Source of the DNA: Porticoccaceae bacterium
Lineage (GTDB): Bacteria > Pseudomonadota > Gammaproteobacteria > Pseudomonadales > Porticoccaceae
Direction: 5' to 3'
NCBI GenBank assembly: GCA_003491845.1
Contig: DNBN01000331.1
Location: forward strand, 1 to 17,396
DNA length: 17,396 nucleotides
Positions 1 to 7,626 of the stretch are shown here, in pieces. The position numbers were made by a program, and so were the translations under genes. The first letter of the stretch is position 1. Each line of letters starts with the position of its first letter. Below the pieces are notes generated by a model that did not search any database, was not told where the DNA came from, and saw only the letters and a program-made list of their open reading frames with translations.

Positions 1-12
1 CGCCACATCCGC
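1..12 (-). tRNA. tRNA-Leu, 5' end only (cut by window edge)
   Basis: Read on the minus strand, the first 12 bases are GCGGATGTGGCG. This fits the start of a bacterial leucine tRNA: a 7-nt acceptor arm GCGGATG, the near-universal T at position 8, then G9 and the first D-stem bases. The gene lies 36 bp downstream of the secG stop, and secG followed by a tRNA-Leu is the known order in E. coli and Pseudomonas. The anticodon lies outside the window, so the isoacceptor cannot be named. The call rests on 12 bases plus synteny. Confidence 0.6.
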
Positions 13-48
13 AATTAAACTTTTAAATAAGCTGGTTTTTCGCGCTTA

Positions 49-405
49 CTATTCTGGAATCTCTGATTCTGTAACTGCAGAATCATCTGAAGTTAACCCA
101 GGTAGGTCTGTTTCAATAGGCAAATCCAGAGAAGATGCATCCATCGCTGGCATACTGAAATCATCAACAACCGTTTTATTTTTAGCAATAACCGCCAAAC
201 TAACACTGGTAACAAAAAATATAGTTGCCAAAACAGCAGTCATTCGGCTGAAAAAATTCCATCCACCGCCACTACCAAAAACTGTCTGAGACGCTCCAGC
301 ACCAAAAGATGCTCCCGCCTCCGCTCCTTTACCTTGTTGGATTAAAACAATACCAATAAGAGAGACTGCCACTAAGAAGTGAAAGATTAAAATAAATTTT
401 TCCAT
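49..405 (-). CDS. secG: SecG, preprotein translocase subunit
   Basis: SecG is a small inner-membrane subunit of the SecYEG channel that assists SecA-driven protein export. The 118-residue product has the expected plan: a first membrane helix at about residues 3-23, a conserved QQGKGAEAGASFG-type loop with a Gly/Ser-rich stretch at about 24-48, a second helix at about 54-74, and a polar acidic tail. E. coli SecG is of similar size (about 110 residues). The start is an ATG with a TAGG Shine-Dalgarno-like element 4 nt upstream. It follows tpiA by 16 bp on the same strand and precedes the tRNA-Leu fragment, the order seen in Pseudomonas. It is probably cotranscribed with tpiA. Confidence 0.95.
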   Translation of the reverse strand: MEKFILIFHFLVAVSLIGIVLIQQGKGAEAGASFGAGASQTVFGSGGGWNFFSRMTAVLATIFFVTSVSLAVIAKNKTVVDDFSMPAMDASSLDLPIETDLPGLTSDDSAVTESEIPE

Positions 406-421
406 GAGCCTACATTTACCT

Positions 422-1162
422 TTATAGCGTTAATTGTGCAATTTTTAAAAACTCTTCTGCCTCTAAAGAGGCCCCACCCACCAAACCACCGTCTATATCT
501 GGTTGGGAAAATAATGCTGCGGCATTACTTGACTTAACACTGCCGCCATACAGGAGCCTGGTAGTAGATCCCCCTTCACCAAGCTGCTTGCGTATCGTGG
601 CGTGAACCTCCTGCGCCTGTTCAGGGCTTGCTACCTGACCGGTACCTATAGCCCAGACGGGCTCATAAGCAACCACTCCATTACAGACAGCCTCTAGACC
701 AACAAGATCAATCACAGCTGCGATCTGACTATTAATTACAGCAAAGGTCTTATCTTGCTGCCGTTCTAACAATGACTCTCCGACACAAAGAATTGGCGTT
801 AGCTTATTCTCTTGTGCGGCCTTAAATTTCTCGGCGACACTCTGACTAGTCTCTACATACAGCGCTCGACGCTCTGAATGCCCCACCAAAACATAACTAC
901 AACCAAGGTCTTTTAACATACCTGCAGAAATTTCTCCGGTGTAAGCGCCCTTAGCATGTTCTGAGACCGTCTGACCACCAACCGCAATGTTATTTTTGAC
1001 AAGCTGCTCAGCCACGTGCTGTATGTAAACAGCAGGAGGAAAAACCACCATATCAGCGCCTTCAAAGAGATGCCGACAAGACCCTAGGGTATCGGCTAAC
1101 TCAATAGCACTTGCAGTGGAGCCATGCATTTTCCAATTACCTGCTATTAGCGGCTTACGCAT
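422..1162 (-). CDS. tpiA: Triose-phosphate isomerase
   Basis: This cytosolic glycolytic and gluconeogenic enzyme interconverts dihydroxyacetone phosphate and glyceraldehyde 3-phosphate. The 246-residue length is typical of a full TIM barrel. Visible active-site elements are N9 and K11 in AGNWKMHGS, the electrophilic H95 in VGHSERR, the catalytic base E167 in AYEPVWAIGTG, which also starts the mobile loop, and the phosphate-binding YGGSVK at 205-210. The ATG start has an AAGGA Shine-Dalgarno element in the 99-bp gap after glmM. Placement between glmM and secG matches Pseudomonas; in E. coli tpiA is elsewhere. Confidence 0.97.
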   Translation of the reverse strand: MRKPLIAGNWKMHGSTASAIELADTLGSCRHLFEGADMVVFPPAVYIQHVAEQLVKNNIAVGGQTVSEHAKGAYTGEISAGMLKDLGCSYVLVGHSERRALYVETSQSVAEKFKAAQENKLTPILCVGESLLERQQDKTFAVINSQIAAVIDLVGLEAVCNGVVAYEPVWAIGTGQVASPEQAQEVHATIRKQLGEGGSTTRLLYGGSVKSSNAAALFSQPDIDGGLVGGASLEAEEFLKIAQLTL

Positions 1163-1180
1163 CTATTGCCGTCCTTTTTG

Positions 1181-1207
1181 GGCTGCCTTACAAAAGGGCG
1201 CAAAGCC
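1181..1207 (-). other. Possible stem-loop upstream of tpiA
   Basis: In the glmM-tpiA gap the minus-strand RNA could fold with an outer GGCT/AGCC stem and an inner GC(C)CTT/AAGGC stem around a TTGT loop, with an internal asymmetric loop. It sits just 5' of the tpiA Shine-Dalgarno element. It has no following T-run, so it is not a classical terminator. A processing or mRNA-stability role is possible, but chance folding is equally possible. Confidence 0.2.
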
Positions 1208-1261
1208 TACCCGACAAACACTTTTTTTACAACCGGCAAGAATGCTTTTTGTATCCTTAAA

Positions 1262-2608
1262 TTATCCACCGATTTGTTGTTTCACCACCGCGGCAATGGC
1301 ATTGACCTGTTGTTCAACTAAGGCTTGATCATCGCCTTCTACCATTACTCTTATCAGCGGCTCTGTGCCCGACGGCCTTAACAATACCCTTCCTCGATCT
1401 GCTAAGGCCTGCTCAGCTATTGCAACCGCTTGATTAATTGCAATATTTTCTGACAAATCAACCTTTTTGGCCAAGCGTACATTAACCATCGTTTGGGGGA
1501 ATTTAACCATTTGAGACTTTAACTGAGCTAAGGTTTTACCGCTATCTGACAGTGCTCGAATAACTTGCAGGGCGGCAACTAGACCATCGCCTGTAGTATT
1601 TAGGTCACTACATAGTACATGCCCCGAATTTTCGCCCCCTAGACTCCAGCCATTTTCTTTTAAAGCCTCGACGACATAGCGATCGCCTACTTTTGTTCTG
1701 GTAAACGGAATACCTACATCTTTTAGCGCTAATTCTAACCCAAGGTTACTCATTAGGGTTCCAGCCACGCCATTACAACCTTCAGACGAGGATTGCCGAT
1801 GCTGAGCAATAATATAAATCAATTCATCGCCATCGACGATCTCGCCGTTGGCATCGGCAAACATGACACGATCTCCATCACCATCAAAAGCAATACCAAA
1901 GTCAGCTTTTTCTGCCACTACTCGAGCGCAAAGACCCTGCATATGAGTAGAACCACACTGGTCATTAATATTAAAACCATTAGGCTCATTGGCCATGGTA
2001 ATAGTGGTAGCGCCAAGTTCTTTAAATACCTTGGGTGCTGCGTTGTAGGTTGCTCCGTTAGCACAGTCAATGACTATCTTAAAATCTAAAAGGTTAAAAT
2101 TGGGTGGCAATGTACCCTTACAAAATTCAACATAACGCCCAGTAGCGTCGTTAATACGCCTAGCTTTACCCAGATTGAAGGAGTCATTAGTTACCAAGGG
2201 TTGATCAATTAGCGCTTCGATCTCTAGTTCGATCTCATCAGGTAATTTATACCCATCAGCTGCAAAAAACTTTATCCCATTATCTTCAGTGGGATTGTGA
2301 GAAGCACTAATTACAATGCCCGCAGATGCTCGAAAAGCCCGCGTTAAATAAGAAATTGCAGGTGTTGGCATAGGACCAAGCATATCAACATTAACACCAG
2401 CAGCAATTAAACCTGCCTCTAAAGCAGACTCAAACATATATCCTGAGACCCGAGTATCTTTGCCAATTAAGACTCGTTTTTTACCCTTAGTGTTTCGGGT
2501 TAACACCACTCCAGCGGCCCATCCCAATTTAAGCATAAAATCCGCGGTAATTGGGTGTTGACCTACTGTGCCGCGAATACCATCGGTGCCAAAATATTTT
2601 CTGCTCAT
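1262..2608 (-). CDS. glmM: Phosphoglucosamine mutase
   Basis: GlmM converts glucosamine 6-phosphate to glucosamine 1-phosphate, feeding UDP-GlcNAc synthesis for peptidoglycan and LPS. The 448-residue protein shows all landmarks of the alpha-D-phosphohexomutase family: [10 protein letters not shown] near the N-terminus, the phosphoserine loop [15 protein letters not shown] with the phosphorylated serine at about residue 103, the metal-binding DGDGDR at 242-247, the sugar-binding GGENSGH at 324-330, and the phosphate-binding RPSGTEP at 411-417. The ATG start lies only 7 bp after the folP stop, with a weak AGGG upstream, suggesting translational coupling. The folP-glmM pairing is the usual gammaproteobacterial one. 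Confidence 0.97.
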   Translation of the reverse strand: MSRKYFGTDGIRGTVGQHPITADFMLKLGWAAGVVLTRNTKGKKRVLIGKDTRVSGYMFESALEAGLIAAGVNVDMLGPMPTPAISYLTRAFRASAGIVISASHNPTEDNGIKFFAADGYKLPDEIELEIEALIDQPLVTNDSFNLGKARRINDATGRYVEFCKGTLPPNFNLLDFKIVIDCANGATYNAAPKVFKELGATTITMANEPNGFNINDQCGSTHMQGLCARVVAEKADFGIAFDGDGDRVMFADANGEIVDGDELIYIIAQHRQSSSEGCNGVAGTLMSNLGLELALKDVGIPFTRTKVGDRYVVEALKENGWSLGGENSGHVLCSDLNTTGDGLVAALQVIRALSDSGKTLAQLKSQMVKFPQTMVNVRLAKKVDLSENIAINQAVAIAEQALADRGRVLLRPSGTEPLIRVMVEGDDQALVEQQVNAIAAVVKQQIGG

Positions 2609-2615
2609 AAAAGCG

Positions 2616-3470
2616 TTAACCCTGAGTTGTATGCTGCCATGTGGTGATGGCTTGCTTGGTTTCTAGTACATCGTGTACACGTAAAATTGCCGCACCTTTT
2701 TGTGCAGCGAGCATGGCCATGGCTACACTGCCTATTAAGCGCTGATCTGGCTGCGCTACACCTAACATCTGCCCAATCATAGTCTTTCTAGACACACCCA
2801 CAAGAACCGGACAGCCTGTTGCTGCAAACACATCGATTGCATGAAATAGAGCCATATTATGAGCTAAGCTCTTACCAAAACCAAATCCTGGGTCAATAAT
2901 AATTTTTTCATTACCAATGCCTGCATCCAGACAAACCTGCTGGCGGTCCTGTAAAAATTCCATCACCTCAGATACTACATCGTTGTAGGCGGGTTGTTCT
3001 TGCATGGTCTTAGGCTGATTTTGCATGTGCATTAGACAAACAGGCACCTGTGCTTTTGCCGCAGCTTCAAGAGCTCCTTCTCGGCGCAGCGCGCGAACGT
3101 CATTAATTAAACTGGCCCCCTTTGCCGCCGCCTCGGTAATAACCTGACCGGTACTGGTATCTACCGACACCAATGCATCAAATCGGGACATAACCGCCTC
3201 AAGCACGGGTATAACACGATCTAGCTCCTGCTGAATGGTGACCTCATCTGCCCCTGGGCGAGTAGACTCACCACCGATATCAATAATATCGGCACCATCA
3301 GACAGCATGCGCTCAACAAGAACTAGGGTCTTATCTAGATTTAAATTAGAATTAGAGAAGAGCTCGCCACCATCAGAAAATGAGTCTGGTGTGACATTCA
3401 CAATACCCATAATCGCCGGCTGTGAAAGGTCTAAGGTTTTGTTGCCGCACAACAGCAAATTAGATGACAT
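2616..3470 (-). CDS. folP: Dihydropteroate synthase
   Basis: FolP condenses 6-hydroxymethyl-7,8-dihydropterin pyrophosphate with p-aminobenzoate in folate synthesis and is the target of sulfonamides. The 284-residue protein carries the family signatures in order: [15 protein letters not shown] at 21-35, [12 protein letters not shown] at 64-74, SVDTS at 102-106, LINDVRAL at 121-128, DPGFGFGKS at 193-201, GVSRKTMIG at 225-233 with the pterin-binding K229, and RVHDV at 264-268. The ATG start has only a weak AAGAG element 8 nt upstream. It lies downstream of ftsH as in E. coli, but a terminator separates the two here, so folP-glmM may depend on readthrough or a nearby promoter. Confidence 0.97.
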   Translation of the reverse strand: MSSNLLLCGNKTLDLSQPAIMGIVNVTPDSFSDGGELFSNSNLNLDKTLVLVERMLSDGADIIDIGGESTRPGADEVTIQQELDRVIPVLEAVMSRFDALVSVDTSTGQVITEAAAKGASLINDVRALRREGALEAAAKAQVPVCLMHMQNQPKTMQEQPAYNDVVSEVMEFLQDRQQVCLDAGIGNEKIIIDPGFGFGKSLAHNMALFHAIDVFAATGCPVLVGVSRKTMIGQMLGVAQPDQRLIGSVAMAMLAAQKGAAILRVHDVLETKQAITTWQHTTQG

Positions 3471-3492
3471 TATTTTTACTCTTTACAATACG

Positions 3493-3525
3493 AAAAAACC
3501 CCGAAACCGCAAGGCGTTCCGGGGT
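3493..3525 (-). terminator. Rho-independent terminator after ftsH
   Basis: On the minus strand an ACCCCG/CGGGGT stem with further internal pairing (CGC/GCG around a CTT loop) is followed directly by six T residues. It starts about 20 bp beyond the ftsH stop and ends about 20 bp before the folP start. The plus-strand side has no comparable T-run, so it acts on leftward transcription. It would reduce transcription from ftsH into folP-glmM. Confidence 0.8.
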
Positions 3526-3545
3526 CTTTGATTCCACCACCTTTA

Positions 3546-5465
3546 TCACACGTCTTCGACAGCTCCACCAATTGGCGACTCTTTAACAGCAGCATCGGAT
3601 GTTTTTCCTGAACCCTGACCACCAGAATTACTGTCTGTGTCGTTTTTATCCCAATCTCGAGGTGGACGGACTTTACGTCGATTCATCAGATCATCAACCT
3701 GATCAGCATCGATAGTCTCATATTCCATTAAGGCATCCTTCATCGCCTCAAGAACATCGCGATTGTCTTTGAGAAGCGTTGTAGCTCTCGCATAGGCATC
3801 ATTGAGAATCGTTTTAACTTCTTGATCGATTTCTCGGGAGGTGTCCTCAGAATAGTGTGTATTTCCGCCACCAGGTGCCTGAGAGTCATCTTCACCATAT
3901 AGAATGGGACCCATTTTCTCATTCAAACCCCATTTAGTAACCATATTACGCGCCATTTGAGTTGCGCGCTCAATGTCATTGGAAGCACCCGTAGTAACGC
4001 CGTCAAATCCACCAATTAATTCTTCAGCGATGCGACCACCAAATAAACTGCACAGCTGACTAAAAAGTTGCGTGCGGTTCATGCTGTAGCGGTCTTCTTC
4101 GGGGAGATACTGAGTGACACCCAGTGCTCGGCCGCGAGGAATGATAGTAACTTTATGAACCGGATCATGCTCAGGCACTAAACGGCCAATAATTGCATGA
4201 CCAGCTTCATGGTAGGCGGTGTTTGTCTTTTCCTTTTCCGACATCACCATGGACCGCCGCTCGGCGCCCATCATAATTTTGTCACGTGCCTTTTCAAACT
4301 CTTCCATCGTCACTACACGACGATTGCCTCGAGCAGAAAAAAGAGCCGCTTCGTTCACTAAGTTTGCAAGGTCTGCTCCGGAAAACCCTGGTGTGCCTCG
4401 TGCCAAAATCGCTAGATCGATAGAGTCATCTAAGGGCACTTTGCGAGAGTGCACTTTCAAGATTTGCTCGCGGCCTCGGATGTCAGGCAGGCCAACATAC
4501 ACTTGCCGATCAAAGCGTCCCGGACGCAACAGCGCTTTATCAAGCACATCAGGACGGTTAGTCGCCGCAATAACGATGACACCTTCACTGCCTTCGAAAC
4601 CATCCATCTCTACCAACAACTGATTCAACGTTTGCTCTCGTTCATCATTTCCACCGCCATAACCGCCACCTCGGTGACGGCCAACAGCGTCAATCTCGTC
4701 AATAAAAATAATGCAGGGCGCTTGTTTTTTTGCTTGCTCGAACATATCTCGAACCCGTGAGGCGCCGACACCTACGAACATCTCTACAAAATCAGATCCA
4801 GAAATCGAGAAGAAAGGCACTTTTGCTTCACCGGCAATAGCCTTTGCCAAAAGCGTCTTACCGGTTCCTGGAGGACCGACCATCAGCACCCCCTTTGGAA
4901 TGCGACCACCCAGGCGCTGAAACTTGCTTGGATCGCTTAGAAATTCGACTAATTCACCAACATCCTCTTTGGCCTCATCAACTCCGGCAACATCTGCGAA
5001 TGTGGTGTTAATTTGATCCCCAGTGAGCAATTTAGCTTTGCTCTTACCAAAGCTCATGGGACCGCCCTTGCCACCCCCACCACCTTGCATTTGACGCATA
5101 AAGAACATAAAAATTGCGAGTATAAGCAAGATAGGGAATGCAGCAAAAAACAGCTGAGAAATAAAACTTGGCTTTTCGGCTTCTTTGCCAATAATTTTCA
5201 CATTATGGATCATTAGATCGTCCATGAGCTTGGCATCTGGGATATCAGGCCGCACAGTCTTAAACGCACTACCATCATTGCGTTCACCATAGATTATTTC
5301 ATCCATGGTGATCACCTGACTAATGCGATCATTTTGTAATTCGATCAAAAACGCCGAGTAGTCAAGAGTCTCTTTTTCCGGCTCCTGAGACAAGCCATTG
5401 AACACCGACATCAGAATCGCCGCTAAAACGAGCCATACAATTAAATTTTTTGCCAAATCGTTCAA
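3546..5465 (-). CDS. ftsH: FtsH, ATP-dependent membrane zinc metalloprotease
   Basis: FtsH is a hexameric inner-membrane protease that degrades membrane and short-lived cytosolic proteins; in E. coli these include LpxC and sigma-32. The 639 residues show a first membrane helix at about 6-24, a periplasmic segment to about 100, a second helix at about 104-123, a Gly-rich linker, Walker A GPPGTGKT at 197-204, pore loop FVG at 230-232, Walker B FIDEID at 254-259, the second region of homology ending RPGRFDR at 314-320, the zinc motif HEAGH at 419-423, and a further Asp ligand in GASNDIER (D497). The start codon is TTG at 5463-5465. It is supported by AGAGGA 7 nt upstream and the conserved AKNLIVW N-terminus; the next in-frame Met would cut into the first helix. 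It begins 13 bp after rlmE, the usual pair. Confidence 0.97.
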   Translation of the reverse strand: MNDLAKNLIVWLVLAAILMSVFNGLSQEPEKETLDYSAFLIELQNDRISQVITMDEIIYGERNDGSAFKTVRPDIPDAKLMDDLMIHNVKIIGKEAEKPSFISQLFFAAFPILLILAIFMFFMRQMQGGGGGKGGPMSFGKSKAKLLTGDQINTTFADVAGVDEAKEDVGELVEFLSDPSKFQRLGGRIPKGVLMVGPPGTGKTLLAKAIAGEAKVPFFSISGSDFVEMFVGVGASRVRDMFEQAKKQAPCIIFIDEIDAVGRHRGGGYGGGNDEREQTLNQLLVEMDGFEGSEGVIVIAATNRPDVLDKALLRPGRFDRQVYVGLPDIRGREQILKVHSRKVPLDDSIDLAILARGTPGFSGADLANLVNEAALFSARGNRRVVTMEEFEKARDKIMMGAERRSMVMSEKEKTNTAYHEAGHAIIGRLVPEHDPVHKVTIIPRGRALGVTQYLPEEDRYSMNRTQLFSQLCSLFGGRIAEELIGGFDGVTTGASNDIERATQMARNMVTKWGLNEKMGPILYGEDDSQAPGGGNTHYSEDTSREIDQEVKTILNDAYARATTLLKDNRDVLEAMKDALMEYETIDADQVDDLMNRRKVRPPRDWDKNDTDSNSGGQGSGKTSDAAVKESPIGGAVEDV

Positions 5466-5472
5466 TTTACAT

Positions 5473-5478
5473 TCCTCT
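5473..5478 (-). promoter_or_regulatory. Shine-Dalgarno site for the ftsH TTG start
   Basis: AGAGGA on the minus strand, immediately after the rlmE stop codon and 7 nt before the TTG at 5463-5465. It is a strong match and supports the rare start codon, since no ATG or GTG is available nearby that would keep the first membrane helix. Confidence 0.7.
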
Positions 5479-6099
5479 TTAATCGGCTTTTAAGCCCTTG
5501 GCGACTAGATAAACCTCTCTAGACTTTGATCTTGAAGCGTCTGGTTTAATTAACGACACTCTATTAAACAGTTTTCTAACGTCCAGTACAAATGTATCAA
5601 AGCCCTCGCCCTGAAAGAGCTTGGCAATAAAAACGCCATCTCTGGTGAGGACATTTTGAGCCATATCCATTGCCAACTCTACAAGATACATCACTGCAGG
5701 CTGATCAACTGCCCTATTACCACTTAAGTTGGGGGCCATATCGGAAATTACAAGGTCCACTGGACGATTTTCAATGAGTTCTAGAAGTTCACTAAAAATG
5801 TCAGCCTCTGTAAAATCTCCTTGGACAAAATCAACACCTGCAATCGGATCCATCGGCAAAATATCAAGGGCATGGACTCTTCCTTGATGTCCAACCAATC
5901 GTGCCGCAACTTGAGACCATCCTCCAGGAGCAGACCCTAAATCTACGACTGTCATGCCGGATCGGATTAGCCTGTCTTTGTTTACAATTTCTAATAATTT
6001 ATAGCTGGCCCGCGAACGGTAACCGTCTGCCTGAGATTGCTTTACATAGGGGTCTTTGACATGTTGCTGGATCCAACTGCGATTTTTAGATTTCGTCAT
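5479..6099 (-). CDS. rlmE: RlmE (RrmJ/FtsJ), 23S rRNA U2552 2'-O-methyltransferase
   Basis: RlmE uses S-adenosylmethionine to methylate the 2'-OH of U2552 in the A-loop of 23S rRNA during late 50S maturation. With the ATG at 6099 the protein has 206 residues (E. coli, 209). It shows the SAM-binding motif [10 protein letters not shown] at about 52-61 and the catalytic K-D-K-E tetrad at K34, D120, K160 and E195, each four positions before the E. coli residues. An upstream in-frame GTG at 6123 would add eight residues, but ATG is preferred because [13 protein letters not shown] aligns with the family N-terminus. It is followed by ftsH at 13 bp and is divergent from yhbY, the usual neighbourhood. 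Confidence 0.95.
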   Translation of the reverse strand: MTKSKNRSWIQQHVKDPYVKQSQADGYRSRASYKLLEIVNKDRLIRSGMTVVDLGSAPGGWSQVAARLVGHQGRVHALDILPMDPIAGVDFVQGDFTEADIFSELLELIENRPVDLVISDMAPNLSGNRAVDQPAVMYLVELAMDMAQNVLTRDGVFIAKLFQGEGFDTFVLDVRKLFNRVSLIKPDASRSKSREVYLVAKGLKAD

Positions 6100-6147
6100 G
6101 AGCTTATTTTCGTTAGAATACACATCTTAATTATTGGGTTTAGCATT
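6100..6147. promoter_or_regulatory. Divergent rlmE/yhbY promoter region
   Basis: The 48-bp gap between the divergent rlmE and yhbY starts must hold at least part of both promoters. A TAGAAT hexamer at 6114-6119 on the plus strand is a candidate -10 for yhbY. The overlapping TATTCT on the minus strand (6115-6120) is a candidate -10 for rlmE. No good -35 is visible for either, so promoter positions are tentative. Confidence 0.3.
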
Positions 6148-6453
6148 ATGACAAGTTCCACCACAGATAAAAAACATTTACGTCGTTTAGGGCACAATCT
6201 TAAGCCCGTTGTCACTATCGCCAGTAAAGGTCTTACTGAATCGGTCAATTTAGAGATTGATCGTGCGTTAAGTGATCATGAATTGATCAAATTAAAACTC
6301 TCTATTGGCGACAGAGATGCCAAAAAGACTATAACAGATGAAATTTGCTTCTCTCACAAAGCACAACTCATTCAATCTATAGGGCACGTCCTGCTGATTT
6401 TCAGAGCATCTTTGAAGCCAAACCCAAAACTGTCCAACTTGCTGAGGCAGTAA
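6148..6453 (+). CDS. yhbY: YhbY, CRM-domain RNA-binding protein
   Basis: YhbY is a small CRM-domain protein that associates with pre-50S ribosomal particles. The 101-residue product matches the family from KKHLRRLGHNLKPVV through the GxxG-like loop region ASKGLTESV (about 30-38), HELIKLKL (about 53-60) and the C-terminal strand IGHVLLIFRAS. E. coli YhbY is 97 residues. The open frame continues upstream to 6037, but that extension overlaps rlmE and does not resemble YhbY, so the ATG at 6148 is chosen. No clear Shine-Dalgarno is visible. Divergence from rlmE is the standard arrangement; the next gene, a degS homologue, is not what follows yhbY in E. coli (greA is nearby there). Confidence 0.93.
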   Translation: MTSSTTDKKHLRRLGHNLKPVVTIASKGLTESVNLEIDRALSDHELIKLKLSIGDRDAKKTITDEICFSHKAQLIQSIGHVLLIFRASLKPNPKLSNLLRQ

Positions 6454-6472
6454 TCTGTTAATTCAATTGGTA

Positions 6473-6485
6473 AGTAATCTTTACT
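6473..6485 (+). repeat. Small inverted repeat between yhbY and degS
   Basis: AGTAA-TCT-TTACT forms a perfect 5-bp inverted repeat with a 3-nt centre. Its left half is part of an 8-bp direct repeat AGTAATCT, present at 6449-6456 (over the yhbY stop) and again at 6473-6480. The gap holds no clear terminator. These short repeats could be chance or could mark a binding site. Confidence 0.2.
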
Positions 6486-6505
6486 GACTTGGAAAAAAAC
6501 GCATT

Positions 6506-6510
6506 AGAGG
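6506..6510 (+). promoter_or_regulatory. Shine-Dalgarno site deciding the degS start
   Basis: AGAGG lies 5 nt before a GTG at 6516. The alternative in-frame TTG at 6489 has no comparable element at the right distance, so this site favours the GTG. Confidence 0.55.
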
Positions 6511-6515
6511 CCAAT

Positions 6516-7619
6516 GTGAACAACCGCAAAAACCAACAATTAATAATCGATTTTATCATCAAACCGGTGCTTCTTGGCCTGTTTGTTGCTGCGATGTTAA
6601 TGTTCGCGATACCTCAGTTACGTGTATCTATGAACACAGCAGACGATAGTCTAATTGTATCCAGCAAGCCAACTTTAGATAAAAATTGGATGGGTGCTGT
6701 GTCCTATGCCTCAGCAGCTGCGCAGGCAGCACCCTCTGTAGTAAATATTTACACTGAAAAGAAAGCTCTTTCAAGCAACGTTTCGGCCTCAAGAAACTCT
6801 CTAGGGTCTGGTGTGATTATGCAGTCTAATGGACTCATTTTAACCAATCACCATGTCATTGATGGAGCCCTTAGTATATTAGTTTTGTTACACGATGGCC
6901 GACAAGCACCGGCAACAATTGTAGGTATTGATACAGAGATAGATTTAGCTGTGCTTAAAATTGCACTACCAAATTTAGAGCCGATTACTGTTGGTAATCC
7001 ATCACAAGCAAGAATAGGTGATGTTGTTCTAGCCATTGGAAACCCCTCGGGCATTGGGCAATCTGTAACTCAAGGGATTGTTAGCGCTAAGGGCAGAAAC
7101 GGGCTTAGATTAAATAACTTTGAAAACTTTATTCAAACCGATGCAGATATTAGCGCTGGTAGCTCAGGCGGAGCCTTGGTAGATGTCTATGGCAATTTGT
7201 TAGGCATAAATACAGCAACCCTTAACGGTTCAGGCGCCAGTGGTATTAGCTTTGCCATTCCTGCAGATGCCGCGGTAAAGGTACTAAATGATATCGTTCG
7301 GTTTGGCCGCACTGTGCGAGGATGGCTGGGTGTTAATGCTGATTTTTTTGAAGCATCTAAGGAGGCCTATGCCACCTTTGGTTTTGAAAAAGCTTTCGTT
7401 ATTACCGATCTTACACCTGATGGACCAGCATCTAAAAGTGGCCTGATGGTTAATGATATTATTTTAAAAATCGACGGTATAGCTGTCACAGACCCAAATA
7501 AAAGCATTGCTCAAATCACTAATGTTCGTCCAGGACAATCTCTGAAGTTAGATGTATTGAGAATCGAAGAGGTAATCAGGTTTACCGTAATCGCCGGTGA
7601 TCGAACGTTGAAACAATAG
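6516..7619 (+). CDS. degS: DegS/AlgW-type membrane-anchored periplasmic serine protease
   Basis: DegS-family (HtrA) proteases sense misfolded outer-membrane proteins through a PDZ domain and make the first cut in the anti-sigma factor RseA/MucA, releasing sigma-E. With the GTG at 6516 the protein has 367 residues (E. coli DegS 355, Pseudomonas AlgW 389). It has one N-terminal membrane helix at about 11-33, a trypsin-like domain with His113 (TNHHVIDG), Asp143 (EIDLAVLKI) and Ser217 (AGSSGGALVD), and a single C-terminal PDZ domain from about residue 268 (RGWLGVNADFF onward). One PDZ and no cleavable signal peptide favour DegS over DegP. The residue before the catalytic Ser is Ser where HtrA proteins nearly always have Asn (GNSGG). 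The gene order degS-hisC-hisD-hisG-murA matches algW in Pseudomonas, although there degS is not preceded by yhbY. Confidence 0.92.
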   Translation: MNNRKNQQLIIDFIIKPVLLGLFVAAMLMFAIPQLRVSMNTADDSLIVSSKPTLDKNWMGAVSYASAAAQAAPSVVNIYTEKKALSSNVSASRNSLGSGVIMQSNGLILTNHHVIDGALSILVLLHDGRQAPATIVGIDTEIDLAVLKIALPNLEPITVGNPSQARIGDVVLAIGNPSGIGQSVTQGIVSAKGRNGLRLNNFENFIQTDADISAGSSGGALVDVYGNLLGINTATLNGSGASGISFAIPADAAVKVLNDIVRFGRTVRGWLGVNADFFEASKEAYATFGFEKAFVITDLTPDGPASKSGLMVNDIILKIDGIAVTDPNKSIAQITNVRPGQSLKLDVLRIEEVIRFTVIAGDRTLKQ

Positions 7620-7626
7620 TCCGCAA

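Noticed and set aside
1163..1261. Strong promoter or terminator in the glmM-tpiA gap
   Set aside because: TTGTAA-17 bp-TAGGCT matches the sigma-70 consensus poorly and the only hairpin lacks a T-run; only a weak stem-loop is recorded.
4219..4623. 134-residue plus-strand frame inside ftsH
   Set aside because: Antisense to the highly conserved AAA domain of ftsH; an Arg/Ser-rich shadow with no recognisable domain.
6100..6123. GTG start for rlmE at 6123
   Set aside because: It would add eight non-conserved residues; the ATG at 6099 aligns with the family and keeps the catalytic residues at a constant offset from E. coli.
6037..6147. Upstream extension of yhbY
   Set aside because: It overlaps the 5' end of rlmE and encodes hydrophobic residues absent from YhbY proteins; the ATG at 6148 gives the family length.
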